Both the position numbers and the translations under genes were made by a program. The notes beneath the pieces were generated by a model. That model had not been told where the DNA came from. It searched no databases and worked only from the letters and a program-made list of their open reading frames with translations. From NCBI GenBank assembly GCA_014904985.1, contig MU129000.1, positions 124,001 to 188,000 of the forward strand: DNA of 64,000 nucleotides, written 5' to 3'. Shown here piece after piece: positions 1 to 12,600 of this stretch; the first letter of the stretch is position 1; each line of letters opens with the position of its first letter. Source of the DNA: Hydnum rufescens UP504. Lineage: Eukaryota > Basidiomycota > Agaricomycetes > Cantharellales > Hydnaceae.

Positions 1-973
1 CGAAGTACAATCTTTCATTCTTCAACGAGACGAGGCTCTGGCGAAAGCAGCATCCGAGGAAGAACAAAACGTGGAGTGCGTGATGCAGGAGAATATCTCT
101 CGAGGTGCACGACGCTGAAATTTCACCTGTCCTTATAGACTGTACAAGGCGCAGAGGAAGCGAGACATCCAGTACACAATGCTCAAAGAAAAGCTCCGTC
201 GTATCCAATCGACTACGCCCCAAGCTCCCAGCGATCCTTCCATACCTGCGCGTGATTTATCGAGGTCGACTTCAACTCTGTCTCGCCCATTGGCAATTCC
301 GGCTCGCCGAGTTGTGTCAGATGTGCCCCCGCGCCGACCAACCTTCACAAGTCGGAATCCCCGGTCTACAAGTGGGGTTTCGATTCTAGCGTCTACACAA
401 GCTTCGTCTTCGACTTCTATGCCAGTGGATGTGCCTCCCGTGCCTCCAGTCCCCTCTGTGCCTATGCTCTCTCGCCCGCTTGCGTCATCGCAAAGAGCAG
501 GGTCCGCTTTGCTTCCAAATGTGGCCGATGCACGTCACATCTCGCCAGGCCCCTCATCTAGGATAAGTAAATCTCCTTTCGGGGTGTCTCCGGCACGGAG
601 TCAAAGCGCTGCACCCGATGAACCAAGCAGTACAGGAAAACGGAAACGACCTCCTCTAGAAGAGGACGACTACGAAAATCGTTCACCCCAGCCTATCATT
701 GCCTCTCCTCGGAGTCCCTCTCGTATGCGTCACCTGGCAGAACGAGGCGTGCGCGCCTTCACTCCCAAACGATCAGTTGCCGTCGAACGGCACGAAAAGC
801 ATGATCTGCCAAGTTCCACCAGACGCCTGCCCTTTGGATTAGCATCGGCGGGCTCCGATATTACGAATGGTCAACCAAGTTCGATTCCCACGACGGCACC
901 TGGAGACGACGCCAGGCCACCCCGAAAGAAGGGTGGCATGAGCCGCCTGACAGCGCTGATGCTCACGCGCTAG
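1..973 (+). CDS. C-terminal part of a coiled-coil, Ser/Pro-rich protein (5' end outside window)
   Basis: The window opens inside an exon that reads as a charged helix. A likely intron spans about 76-138 (donor gtgcgt, acceptor atag), and the frame then continues to the TAG at 971-973. The visible part is about 300 residues: a coiled-coil stretch (LYKAQRKRDIQYTMLKEKL), then a long low-complexity Ser/Pro/Arg tail ending MSRLTALMLTR. The coiled coil plus Ser-rich tail resembles the C-terminal half of HEI10/Zip3-type RING proteins of meiotic crossover control, but the RING would lie upstream and is not visible, so that identity is only a possibility. The tail includes a KRKRPP cluster that could be a nuclear localisation signal. 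Confidence 0.6.
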
Positions 974-1364
974 TCACCCTGTTCTCAGTCTGACATTGGT
1001 TTTTTTTTTCATTTTTTCATTTTTCGTTCTGAATTTATGCAACTTTTTTTTTGGTATGGGCATGTATATTTAAGAACAAATACCACAAGCAGCCGCCGTA
1101 CACATCATTGGTTAATTGCGGAGGTACACGGATTATGGGGTGCAAAAAATGATACAATACGGTAGATCGAAAACGCATGCAGTTTTGAGCGGACGTGATG
1201 TAAAGTTGGGAAGCAAGATATTGCAAAGAGGTATCGTAGATGATTAGATGGAAGAAGCCGCAATGTTGGGGAATCGGGAAAGTCGCCGCCAGGGCTGCGG
1301 TCGCGGGTTGAGGGGAAGGAGGACCAAGGTCAAAAACCAGCGGCTTCAAGCCCGCGTCTATTAG
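974..1364. other. intergenic region between convergent genes
   Basis: About 390 bases between the stop of the coiled-coil gene and the stop of the RasGEF gene. It has T-rich tracts around 998-1055, as expected of fungal 3' ends. The reading frames here show no family resemblance. Confidence 0.5.
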
Positions 1365-4024
1365 TCAAAAATTGGATGAATAATGGCACAGAAAGCGAAG
1401 ATTATCTGTTGCCCCATACCTTATATCAGAATGATCCTCCTCCCCTCTCTGCACCTCGGCAGCTTTAGTCCAGAACCAGTCGTCGTCGACTGCACTGACA
1501 AGAAATAGCTGATCCTCTATGAATTGTGTAAGATCCGGGTTGTCGACCGTTTCTGAGGGATATGATCTATTCTGATAACGTAAGGCTTCGGCGCACACCT
1601 CCGCCAACCACTGATGCTTTGCAAAATTGATCAAGGTCTCGGGTCCCCCTGGCACACCGGGAACGTCATCAGGATAGCGCTGATGTAGCGTCGCGGCCAT
1701 CGGCAGAAACATTCCTGGATACCATGATTCGGAAACGAACCCAAGAAACGGTATACAAGGGCCTTCGATCGGTTTATATGCATTTCGAAGTGTGACGAAA
1801 CTGTTTGCCGGGTTCGTAAATGCTCGGAGGGATTCCAATCTTTGATATTTGTCGGCATGCGCCCACGTCAAGCCCAGCTTCTCCAGGCACGAAGCACTCA
1901 GGCCTGCAGTGAGAGAACCAACGGCGGCAAAATTTCCTAGACTGCGGGATTTCTAAGCGCAATTGTTATTTATGTACCGACCGACGCTGGATGTAAGCAG
2001 CAACAGACTACTTGCCTCGTCGATTTTGATAAAGTGGTTCACCATTTCGCGGCGGCGGGACAGAGTGTCCGTTGTCAAGATGGAGTATTTCACCAATTTG
2101 ACGAGTTTCCCGCTGAAGTGCCACAGCTTCATGAGGTTCTGAACATCGGGGTGTTCCGGATCCTCGTATCTGGCCCACGCAATAATCTCGGTGGCTCGAA
2201 TGTCGCTATATAGACGATGTGTAATCAAGGCCAGTTGTTGTGCAAATTCCCCAGCGTCAAATCTGAGAATATCAGCTTTCTGGGATTTGCGTCGAATACC
2301 CATGGGGGCCTTCTTCCGTTTGTTTGTGGGTGATACTTGGGAGGTAGGTGATGACGGTTGATCAGGCTCGGTTCTCTGAAAGGAAAAAAGAAAGATGTAA
2401 GATTACAAAGTATAGTAAGGAGAGGTGAGAATGTCGAACATGGAGTTCAATGAGACGTAAAAGGCCCTTGGCGATCCGCTCGTTTTTAGCTGGTGTCTTG
2501 ATTAGAGTAAGGAAATCCTTGACCCGCTCGAGGGCGTCGCGACCCACGTCGAGCATATGGTGGTTCTTTAGCCAGGTGGAAAACACATTCAGAACCCTGA
2601 ATGTGATATGGGGATCAGTGTAAGAGTCCTGTGGGTGTTATTTCTAGAAGACTAACAATGTTTGAACAGGGCGCAACTTCTTCTCTTTCCATTCATCAAA
2701 CTCATCCTCAGACATCCCTTTGGGATCCAGCATTTCGTATCGCTTCGACAATAGTTCGACAATATCATCAGCAGTGGCGAAGGATCGGTATGTCATGAGG
2801 AAAGCATCTCGATAGGCAACTTCGGCACTCGGACCTAGGAATTCAAACAAAGGGGCGGTTAGCGGTCATAACTTTCCGAAACAGTTATCACGCGGTCGTA
2901 CGTGACTGGGTTACCGTGAGTCGCTCAATAAGGGATTTTAGTGTACCACTTTGAACGCGCCCGTCATCGGCGAAGATGAGGTCTGCATCTGTCCAGGATG
3001 GTTTGAGGTACCAGGGAAGAGGTTCTGTAGACCGATCTGTTAGCGTTGCGACATCGGCTCCTTCGGGGCCCAAAATCTGTTCGAGTTTGCGGGCCCGTGT
3101 TGTCGGGCCTACAGATCGGGCCTCGCTCGCAGCCAAGGAAAGAGTAGGTGATGCAGTGAAACCGCTCCCGCCACTATCAATGCTCATTGGTGAAACTTCC
3201 CGTATTCCACCGAGACGGGTCTGGGTCTGCGGGATTGTAATAGATGGTCCGCGAATGCCAGCAGTTCGTGGTGAGGAAGAGAGCGTCTCTGACCGTGAGC
3301 GCGAATGTGGGGCCGATGGGGACGTGACGGTCATGGGCCAGAGTTGGGCAGTCGTTCGATTATAAGAAACGCGCGATGATGGACTGGGGTGTATTGGGGA
3401 TGATATGTAGTTGACTTCATAAGAATTTGTTGATGGGGCTCCCGCGGTGGTGAAAGACTCGTGTGACCCCATGGAGAAATGGCTGTATTCCGAAGTGTGT
3501 GTTCGCGGAGAGGAGGCCAAGTCACCACTACTGGAGCTTCCTTGGTACGAATCAAAGGAAAGGGTCGAAGCACCAGCAAGATCCTGGACAGTAAGTTCGG
3601 GGAGGTCGATCAGCTCCTCTGATGGATACTCTGAGCCGTACGTGGCCATCGAGGCCAATGAAGCCAGGCTACGGCGATCACTAGTTGATGCCAACGAGAC
3701 ATTGTCCGAGTCATCCTTGAGGGCGGAAACAGCGACCGGACCGTACTGACTCTTGAGGTATGCTAGAGCTTCGCTTGTCTCAAGACGGTACATGTAGTTC
3801 CTGGACACCCACCCGCCGTGTTGGGACTCGAGCGACATGGCCTCCCACCATCCGGACCGGTCCACATCCACGATAGACAGTACTTGGCCAGCGGAAAACG
3901 AGAGGTGATTTGATTCAACAGCATCGAAGTCATAAAGAGCTACAGCGTAAAATTTGTGCTGACTGGGCTGCATGCGTGTGCCAGCAGAAGGTGGGTAATT
4001 AGCGTACGCCAGCAAGGTGCTCAT
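1365..4024 (-). CDS. SH3-RasGEFN-RasGEF guanine nucleotide exchange factor (CDC25-like)
   Basis: Activates Ras-type GTPases by promoting GDP release, probably at the plasma membrane. The start ATG at 4024 gives MSTLLAYANYPP. An SH3 domain follows at about residues 25-85 (ALYDFDA, then GWWEA, then GGWVSRNY). A Ser/Thr-rich linker of about 250 residues leads to GTLKSLIERLT, the start of the RasGEF N-terminal (REM) domain, which continues over introns through FLMTYRSF and FSTWLKNHH. The catalytic CDC25 domain runs from FDAGEFAQQLALI through RREMVNHFIKIDE, then FLGFVSESWYP and INFAKHQWLAEV. At least four short introns are needed; one lies about 2835-2901, and the others join the exons ending near 2644, 2362 and 1953. 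All exon joins keep frame. The domain order matches fungal Cdc25/Ste6 proteins, although the linker is short. Its promoter must lie in the 220 bases before the tyrosine phosphatase gene's 3' end. Confidence 0.92.
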
Positions 4025-4246
4025 AGGCCCTGCGCCCCGCCACAGGAAGTCAGAAAGTCAGCGTTCGCCGGGGCTTACTTGGGGCAAGGAAGGCCGGGGC
4101 CGGTCGCACCCGGATGCTTTTCTTGATTTTTATTATTTTACTGTTTACGCAGCTCTGTACAAGGTATTTGACTAGATTATCGCCATCAAAAGGTAAACAA
4201 AGGTCGTCCGGACCCGATCTAGGGGGCCCAGGACACCAGCTACGGG

Positions 4247-5578
4247 TTAAGCGCCATGGGAAAGTCCTTCGCCGTTTCCCAGGGCCAGGGCATGTGCAAG
4301 AACAACGTACACAAATAGCACTTGTTCCGGCCGCTGCAGCATTCCAGGTCGGAGTTCGCGTAAACCATCAATTTCCAGCGCTACGAGATCCTCGGATACT
4401 GTTTGCGACATCCGACCCAATGGTGATATCGCTGGCGGCTGGTCTTCTGTAGGGTCACCCAGTCCATCATTCGAGACATCAGGAAGTAGTTTGAACAACC
4501 GGAACATGGACGATATTGCAATGAACGTCCCGGTCCGCCCCACTCCCGCGCTACAGTGCACGAGCACAGGCGCCACCGATTCAATTCCGCCCTTCTTCGA
4601 GTTCGCATCGTCCACAAGATGCACCAGCTTGATGATAGGTATGGCATCGTTGGGCACACCGTGATCAGGCCATGCCGTGAAGAAAAAGTGTTGCACGTCG
4701 ACCGACTCGATGACGGCTTCAGATGGATCCCTTAGTGAGATCCTGAGCGTGCTCTGAATACACTGAGCGTCGGGGATCTCCCTTTGATTCACTAGCATTA
4801 CTTCCATCAGCGGAAGATCGTGGGTACCATCTCTTTCGGACGTTCGAGTGTGAGGTCCAGACGAGGCCGTTAGAAAAAACGCGCCCTTCGGGCCCACCTG
4901 AGTGGGAACATAAGGATGACCCTTTCGCATCCTTCGCTCGATGACTGGAGTCAACTGAACCATTGTCCGGATCCGCTGACGAGGTGGCACCAGAGATGTA
5001 CACATGGAGAAGAATGTGTACATTGTCCCTGGCAAGGGTGCCTTACTCTCTCTTAGGATTGGGTTGAATAAAGCAACCAATAGTCTACGTACTTGCGTAG
5101 CCAAGCACCAGGCGTTGCCCCCCACTTCCCTCACCCAATTCCCATTCAGATATTGAGATGGTCGTGTTGCGTCATTTTGTGTCACCATAACACAACCGCG
5201 GTCGTAGGGCGCGATATCAGAATATCGATTCAAGGGTTGGTGACGAGGAACAACAGACAAGCTGACCGAATAGAATTTTTCGAGAGTATTATTTTGGTCT
5301 GAGGGATGATGGTGTACAGCTGGCGCGGAAGGGGCGGAAAGGCTCGATAGTTGGGGCACGTTCTTAAAGCGAGATCGAGCACGATACTTCGCTCGCAGTA
5401 CTTCACGATCCTCAAGTTCCTTTAATACGATTGCTCGATGGCGATTATCTGTCATGATTCGTTTGAGCCATTGAGGCAGTCTCGATGTTGACAAGCCGCG
5501 GAACGGTGGTGTTGGCGGTGGTTCCCGCTTGCCGGTCAGAGAGAATCGCTTCATCTCTCCAAGCCGAGGCGTGGACAA
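4247..5578 (-). CDS. classical protein tyrosine phosphatase (Pyp/PTP1-like)
   Basis: Removes phosphate from phosphotyrosine, in fungi typically on MAP kinases. The start ATG at 5578 gives MSTPRLGEMKRFSL. Family hallmarks in order: NRYSDIAPYDR (substrate-recognition loop, normally NRYxxxxPYD), YLNGNWV, ATQ-APLPGT, the WPDHGVP loop with the general-acid Asp, and the P-loop HCSAGVGRTGT with the catalytic Cys. The C-terminal RELRPGMLQRPEQ matches the family's QRPGMVQ motif. A probable 51-base intron (5042-5092, gtacgt to gtaag) has a length divisible by three and no stop, so retaining it would insert 17 residues between ATQ and APLPGT. The spliced product is about 426 residues. It is followed in tandem by the RasGEF gene. 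Confidence 0.92.
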   Translation of the reverse strand: MSTPRLGEMKRFSLTGKREPPPTPPFRGLSTSRLPQWLKRIMTDNRHRAIVLKELEDREVLRAKYRARSRFKNVPQLSSLSAPSAPAVHHHPSDQNNTLEKFYSVSLSVVPRHQPLNRYSDIAPYDRGCVMVTQNDATRPSQYLNGNWVREVGGNAWCLATQVRRLLVALFNPILRESKAPLPGTMYTFFSMCTSLVPPRQRIRTMVQLTPVIERRMRKGHPYVPTQVGPKGAFFLTASSGPHTRTSERDGTHDLPLMEVMLVNQREIPDAQCIQSTLRISLRDPSEAVIESVDVQHFFFTAWPDHGVPNDAIPIIKLVHLVDDANSKKGGIESVAPVLVHCSAGVGRTGTFIAISSMFRLFKLLPDVSNDGLGDPTEDQPPAISPLGRMSQTVSEDLVALEIDGLRELRPGMLQRPEQVLFVYVVLAHALALGNGEGLSHGA

Positions 5579-7353
5579 GTAAACAATTATCTGTATTTCA
5601 TTCAGATCAAGGCACTACAGCTGCAAGTCGCATGTGCGTACATCGGACTCTCACACACGATGAGTGGATCGATGTGAAATTGTGAATACTGAGCCGGAAA
5701 CAAATTCGGCCCTCCCCGACTTCAAGTTGGAGCTTCATCTCTCGTACACCAAAGTTCGACTTTAGAACAACCTTCGACCTCTGGTGCTTCACGGACCTGG
5801 ATCCCTCCTAAATCTATCTACACCTGGCCCCGGTTCCTCTGGAATTAATTCCATATTAGATTCGCATCTTCATCTTTCGTTAGAAGCCAGATGACCGTGG
5901 TATTCAGGCGTCGGGTAAACGAGGCCGTCGAATGGCACGATGAACCTATCTGGGGAATTGTACTCTACTTCCCCCCCTATTCATGGTTATACCTATATGA
6001 CTCTTCCTTTCGAACTTGATTGGTTCGCCCGAAGACTCAGTCAGGTTGGCGTAATCCTTATTGCTTGGAGGTATATTGTGCTCGATACCGATCGTATCTC
6101 GAACAGCATAGTTTTACTTGTCTGGTATTTCCTTGCTTGTCTTCGGCATGCCTCCCGATGCAGGTCAGTATCTTTCCGTGTTCACACGCTCTGCTTCGTG
6201 TACGTTTTCGAGAGAAACAGGTTACTGTATCTAATCCCTCTCGAGCACCGGAAACTGCGTACCTATGGATTTCGCTAAGCGTGCTAGAGATGGCATCAAT
6301 GGCGATGCGCGAGTCCATATCGACGTGGTATATCTGTTGACATACGCTGCTATGGGCCAATCATATCTAAGGGGCGTATCAGTAGGTCCTGCCGTTTGGT
6401 GCTCCCCAGCCTTCTACGATATTGCTATGCGATTTCCTCTATTGGGCCACTTCCTGGACGTACCGAATTGAAGCAGGTCAAGAATGCGCTGATGTACGCA
6501 TCGCTTGGACGACTATAAAGATCAAAACAAGGATGTATACGTACTTCGCTAAGCATGACAATAAAGCAATATACTTTAGAGGTGGCCCAGAGTTCGCCCG
6601 GGAAATAATATTTCTTCTATCTCCACCGAGTTCGAATGTTATTTCACGTCGCTCTGGAAGAGATAGGCTCAGAAGCTACATCAATTCATTGAGACTGGAA
6701 TTGTACGGGGAATCGTCAGCGAGGATGCATAAAATATTGCACAATCCAGTATACATGTTTGGGACGCAACTTGGAGAACACCTGGTTTAATGTTCGCACG
6801 AGGAGTCTACGGTTCAGAATTTTCAGATCTTTAGAAGATCTGTATTATAACATGGTAAAGATCCGAAGCCGTCTTCCCAAGAGTCCTCGGCAGAGAAGCG
6901 GCAGGACGAATAATTATGCATCGCGTGTCTGGGGTAACAGGTTTCCATTACAGTAATTCATTATCAAACGTGCGCATCCAGCCTTTCCTACTAAGGTGGC
7001 TCAACAAGTGATATATAGCTCGATATAACCTTAGTCGTATAGTAAGTAGGGCCACTGAAGAGTCAGGAAGGTCGCAGAAAAAGAGATGGGCTGAAGGGAG
7101 GACTCAAAAAGCAGCTAGGCTAGCCTAGAAACCAAGGAGCCGTTCGCACGTAAGTCCAACGACTGAGGCCATCATAACTTGTACCCCGTGTAATGGGACT
7201 ACCTTAGACGCCTAGTCATTACTTATAAGAGCAGACCGGCGCACTATAAACAAGTCCTCCATCGTCACTATCATTGAACCAACTCATGTCACAGATGCCG
7301 GCGAGCTAATATGCGACTAAGATTAGTATGGAGAATGAGTAGCGAGTAAACAG
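5579..7353. other. gene-poor stretch, nothing recognised
   Basis: About 1.8 kb between the 5' end of the phosphatase and the 3' end of the ferroportin-like gene. Several overlapping frames of 60-120 codons occur at 5940-6956 on the plus strand, and a small ATG frame starts near 5891. None shows a recognisable motif, and no consistent exon chain could be built. It may hold a lineage-specific gene or decayed repeat DNA. Confidence 0.4.
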
Positions 7354-9238
7354 CTAAAAATTCTTTCTAATCAGCCATTCTAAATGGAAGAGATGGCCGC
7401 GCTCTTTGAATACATAGACGCTATACGTAGTAGCGCCAAAGAATACGCTGATAAATGATGCGAGTGCTATCCATCTGAATTCGGCCGGACTGGAAAATAC
7501 CATGGCTAAGATGTATCTTATGGGAATAGTATGGAAATTAGATGAGCGTTTCGATGAAGCAGCACCAAAAGCGCACTTGATCAAATCAGCGGTGTTTTGC
7601 AGAGAGAACTGGAGAGAGGTTCTAAGGGCTATCTGTCAGCACGGTGGGCTACGGTCCGCTGTTGGTAGGGTGACGCACAATGTATTCCGTTGGGGATGCT
7701 GCTCCAAAGAAATCTGTAATTGTTTGACCTGTATCAGGTCAAAGGACCAAAGGCCAATACGGCTGAGCGCCATGCCTGAAGAATTGCTCGTCAAAAAGAC
7801 CTCGAGCAATTAGAAAGACCACCACACCTCCAAATAGCATAACGGTCAGGACCGCATCCATCGCACCCATCTTGCCGTTTCCCAGAAGTAACGCAACAAC
7901 AACAGGGATAAGACAAACAAACTCGGCCCTAAATTTCAATATGAGGGAGGGGTACAGGCGCAAACGGGTGGACCAAGATACAGACCATATACTCCAATTT
8001 CCCCCTCGGACAGAACCCACTTTCCGCTCAATCCACGAGGCTGTTGCTGTCCCCAGAAGGCCCGCGAGAACATTCAGAGCTCTCATGGACGCCAAGAAAC
8101 CATCAGTATATCCCTGTGTCTTCAGGTATGAAAGCATAGTTCCATCAAATCTAACGAGGCGTGTATATATGAGTGCGCAAAAGAACGGGCATGAGTGATC
8201 GACCGTTATACGTACGATAGGACTGTCATGTGCAGAAACGATACCGCGACAGAGGAAAGGAACACAGGTAATCGAAGGAACTGATACCATTCAGAAAAGG
8301 CACGATATATGAATCCCCGGACTGCCGAACGAAGCGGAGGTCCCGTATTCAATCCGTTAGGCATCAGAGCAAGGGCAGTATCTTTCCGCGCCTGGTCCCG
8401 GGCGAGGGCGGGGAGAGCACGGTATACGAAGCTTATCCAAACCAGCTCGATCACCATAGATGCAGCCACGACAGCGGCCATGCACACTGCTCCCCAGAGG
8501 TAGGGCATAAAAGTTGTCAGCAGTGACACGAACAAAGGTGCGACCATCTTGCAAACAAGATCAATACGTTTCAACCGAGCATTTAGAGATGAAAGGTGCT
8601 CCGGATTGCCCATAGCAATGCAAGTGACCCAGTCCCTCTGGACAATGATGGCAATGCAAGTGGTCGATGCTTGTAATGCACAACCACAAAATATAATGGC
8701 GCCCAGGAGTATGTTGGGTCCACTGAATAACGGGGAATATTCCCCATTATTGATTTCGTAGATGGCGAAAAGACAAATGAACGATCCATAGGCGCCGAGC
8801 GAGCTAGCCTTTTGTACTAGGATACACGCCCTGACAAGGGGCAACTTAGGATATCGATCAACTAAAGAGCCGAGCCACCTCGAAAGCACGATATTGGCGA
8901 CTTTTGAAAGCGAAGGACGAACTTGAGTGCTTCCAACATTCCTAGAATTGGGAAAATTTGGGACGCCTACTTGCACAAATGAAGCCATACAACGCATTTG
9001 GCAGTAAGGTGGTTCTAAAAAACACAATGAGGTTCAAATGCACTGCAAACTCGGCCATCCGGTCACCCCAAGCGCTGCGCAGAGAAGATAAGATAGTCAC
9101 GATGTATATTTGAATCTTGAATGAAATAACGCACCTCGACACATGCTGGAGGAGGAGGGTATTGATGCCACTTATCTCCAGTGGATCGAGAGGTATCCTT
9201 ATTTCCGACTCTCCCAACAACGGGAGCGAGTCGCTCAT
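7354..9238 (-). CDS. ferroportin-like (SLC40) metal exporter
   Basis: Multipass membrane protein of the solute carrier 40 family, iron exporters in animals and plants. The ATG at 9238 gives MSDSLPLLGE. The first helix region reads LLLQHVS and SAWGDRMAEFAVHL (family motif WGDRMW.FA). Further landmarks are WLGSLVDRYP, IIVQRDWV, LNARLKRIDLVCKMVAPLFV, FDGTMLSYL, RIGLWSFDLIQVKQLQ (family RxGLWxFDL) and QNTADLIKC. The end, SSPAEFRWIALASFISVFFG then HLFHLEWL, is characteristic. I can join every exon in frame using short GT-AG introns, including one at about 7765-7800 that restores the RIGLWSFDL motif. The product is about 530 residues. Substrate is inferred from the family only. It faces away from the SNF2 gene (divergent, about 390 bases). 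Confidence 0.9.
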
Positions 9239-9625
9239 TTGGTGGTATGTAGCTTCCCAGGAAGAAAAAAGAGTTATCTTGGAATAGGCCGTACCAAAGT
9301 GAGCCCAAGAAAAACTTGGTCTCACTCCACAATTTGCATCACAATAGAATTGCACTTGCCTTTTGAGCACGGATTGACACTGCAACAGAGGAGAGAAGAC
9401 CTATCCCGGCCGCTTATGTACGATGATCAGCCTTGCCAAAAACGCGCTCAAATTTGCATCCGGGACACAACACCACACAACGAACACACCTGGTAGCGTT
9501 TGGCGTCCGCGCCTCTCTATCCAGCGCCCACAATAATCAAATCGACAGATACCGGAGATTTTTATGGCCGCAGAAGCCTTGTGAGTCCATATCCTATTGG
9601 ACACGGGTTGTACCCGTCGATAGCT

Positions 9626-12600
9626 ATGCTGAACCGCGATGCTTGTTGCCAGTCGCCAGAAGATCGCGTCGGATGCCTTAGGAGCCAAAATCCCCCAGAT
9701 GGTGAGTGTTACCCCCATTAAATTAAAACTAGACAATTCCTCAGAATGTGGACAGCAGAAGGGTACTAACCATTATCAACCGAGACCCGTGATACCATCC
9801 ACCAACAGAGGTAAAGTGAGGGAGCTCTCCTCGGATGATGACTCGGACGTGCATTTTCCCACGGAAACGAGGTTTCTCTACCTTTCTCTCCCTGGGGCAC
9901 ACATCCAGACGGTGACCAACTCTAATTACCGTCAGGGATACGACAGCTCCAAACAATCTGGCCCTCTGCCGATTCCCGTACCATCAAACCCCCCGCGTCC
10001 CCAGACTCAGGCAAAACCTTTCCAACCCTCCCAGGCTGTAGACGACGCCGACGGAGAGGCATTCGCGCTCGATGGAGCACATGAACCTGAAATCCCAGTA
10101 TCGGCAGAAGAGGCGCAACGGCACATGCATGAACTCCTATCCGGTGCATTGGGTGGAATGAAGCTTGATGATGTTGATCTTACCGAAGCGACTGTCGATG
10201 GATTTCGGGATGGTATTACACTTATGCCACATCAGATTCAAGGGCGCGCCTGGATGCGGGAACGTGAATCAAAGAAGAAATTTGGTGGTATTCTGGCCGA
10301 TGTCAGTATAGTACTTCTTGTTCCGAATACTCATTCACCATTCTTTTGTTACTCAGGATGTGAGCCTACACCTAGGGTGTCGGTGATAGATTATCCCTGA
10401 CACGCTCAAATTAGATGGGGCTTGGGAAGACTATTCAGACTTTAACCCGCATCGTGGAAGGTCAGCCGAGCTTGGAAGACCGGAAAGAAGGTGGATTCGC
10501 CAAGACGACCCTGTGCATTGATATCTATTATGTGGCTCACTTTTCCCGTGTTATTGATTACTTTGCTTTTTCCTTCAGGATCGTCACACCAGTCAGCGTC
10601 TTGCCCCAATGGGCGTCTGAGATTGAGAAGATGACTGTCGGTTTAACAGTCGTTAGACATCATGGAGCGGACCGAGCCACCAGTGAGAATGCATCCCACC
10701 TTTACTACGTCTCCGAGACAAAGAACACGCTGTTGTTGACTGACGGACTTTGCACTCTGCCAGACCCAGAGGTGCTTCGTCGCGCCGATGTAGTCATCAC
10801 AACGTATTCTACGCTAGCCTCAGAGTTGGCTACTTACACGGGTGCCGGCAGGGCTACTAACTCTGGGAAAGGAAAAAGTGCCGCCAAAGGAAAATCGAAG
10901 TGCCAATAATTCGGATTCGGATTCGGACGACTCCCTTGTTGCATTTACGAAGAAGGCACCCTCGAAACGAGCTCCCAAGGCCAAACCGTGTGCCTTGTAT
11001 GAGGTTGCATATTGGCGTATCGTACTCGGTGGGTGATCGCACACATCTATATCCTGGTTCCGTCTGATCACCTCATCTTTTGATAATATGAACACCTGCT
11101 TGATAGACGAAGCGCAGAATATAAAGAATCGTAATACGAAAGCCGCTCAGGGATGTTTTGAACTCAAGGGTAAATATCGGTGGGTTCTCACTGGCACACC
11201 TATTCAGGTGAGACTCGTCTGTTTGGCGTTGCACTTAGCCGGTCATTTGAACTCGACATAAATGGGATTTAGAACTCGGTGGAGGAGCTGTTTTCTCTCT
11301 TCAAATTCTCAAGATTCGTCCTCTCAATGATTGGGACAACTTTAATACTAGAATTGCGAAGCCGGTGAAGGCTGGTAAATCTAAAAATGCAATGAAGCGC
11401 CTTCATGTTCGTGCGCTCGGTTCTCCCGCTTTATTCTCCGTTGTCCCTCAGACGACTTCTTATTTACTCTCGAATAGGTCGTTCTCCAGGCAACAATGCT
11501 TCGACGGACCAAGGATCAAATGCTCAATGGTGAACCGCTCATTGTTCTTCCTGACAGGACAGTTGAAGTCATCACATGTCAATTTGACCGAGAAGAACGT
11601 GAATTCTACGCGGCACTCGAGGCTCGTACGAACCTCAGTTTGAATAAGTTCATTGAGAGGGGCGAAGTCATGAACAACTATACGTCCATCTTGGTCCTTC
11701 TTCTCCGATTACGGCAAGGTGCGTTTGGCTTGTCATCGTGTGAGGTTTTTCCAATGGTTCATTGTTCGTTATCCAAAACAGCGTGTGACCACCCTGCCCT
11801 TGTGTCGAAAGATTTTACAAAGGACGCGGACGCGATCGAGTCCAAAGTTCCTCAATCTCAAGAAGACGACGACGACAAGAATGTAGATGAACTTGCAGGG
11901 CTCATGGGTTCCATGGGTCTTTCACGGGAACTTGACAAGAAGTGTGATATCTGCCAGACGGAGTAAGTTACCACCCTGCGATAATTTCCTTCCCCCTTGT
12001 TGAGACGACACCATGACAGATTGCCAAGGGGAGCGAGTGGGAAGCAGTGCGTTGATTGCGAGGAGACTGTAACGCAGACGTCCAGGCGCAAATCGATCCT
12101 CGTTCATACACCTCGCAAGTCTAAGGCCAAATCTAATGTTGTCGACCTCGATAGCGACAACGACGGTGAAGATACCGGCCTACCGCCTACTAGCTCCAAA
12201 ATCCGTAAAATGCTCGAGGTACTCGAGACGATCCACACTCGCACACAGAATAAAAGAGATGAAAACGGGAAGAAGATTCCTCCCGAGAAGACGATCATCT
12301 TCAGCCAGTTCACAACAATGCTTGATCTTGTCGAGCCATTTCTATTGAACTCAGGTATCCGGTACACTAGATGTAGGTCTCGCCTTTGTTCCTTAAATTT
12401 TGCTTCTCCAAGCTGTTGACCATTGGGCCATAACACCAGATGACGGCTCTATGAAGCCGTTCACCGGGAAGAGGCATTGGAGAAAATCAAAACCTCGACT
12501 AGGCACTCGTGTCATCTTGATTTCGTTCAAAGCAGGAGGCACCGGTAAGCTGCCCCTTGCATCCTTACTCTGACAGATCCCGATGCTCACTATTATCGTA

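Noticed and set aside
5940..6956. Overlapping plus-strand frames of 60-122 codons that could be a gene
   Set aside because: No motif, no consistent splice chain and overlapping alternatives in different frames.
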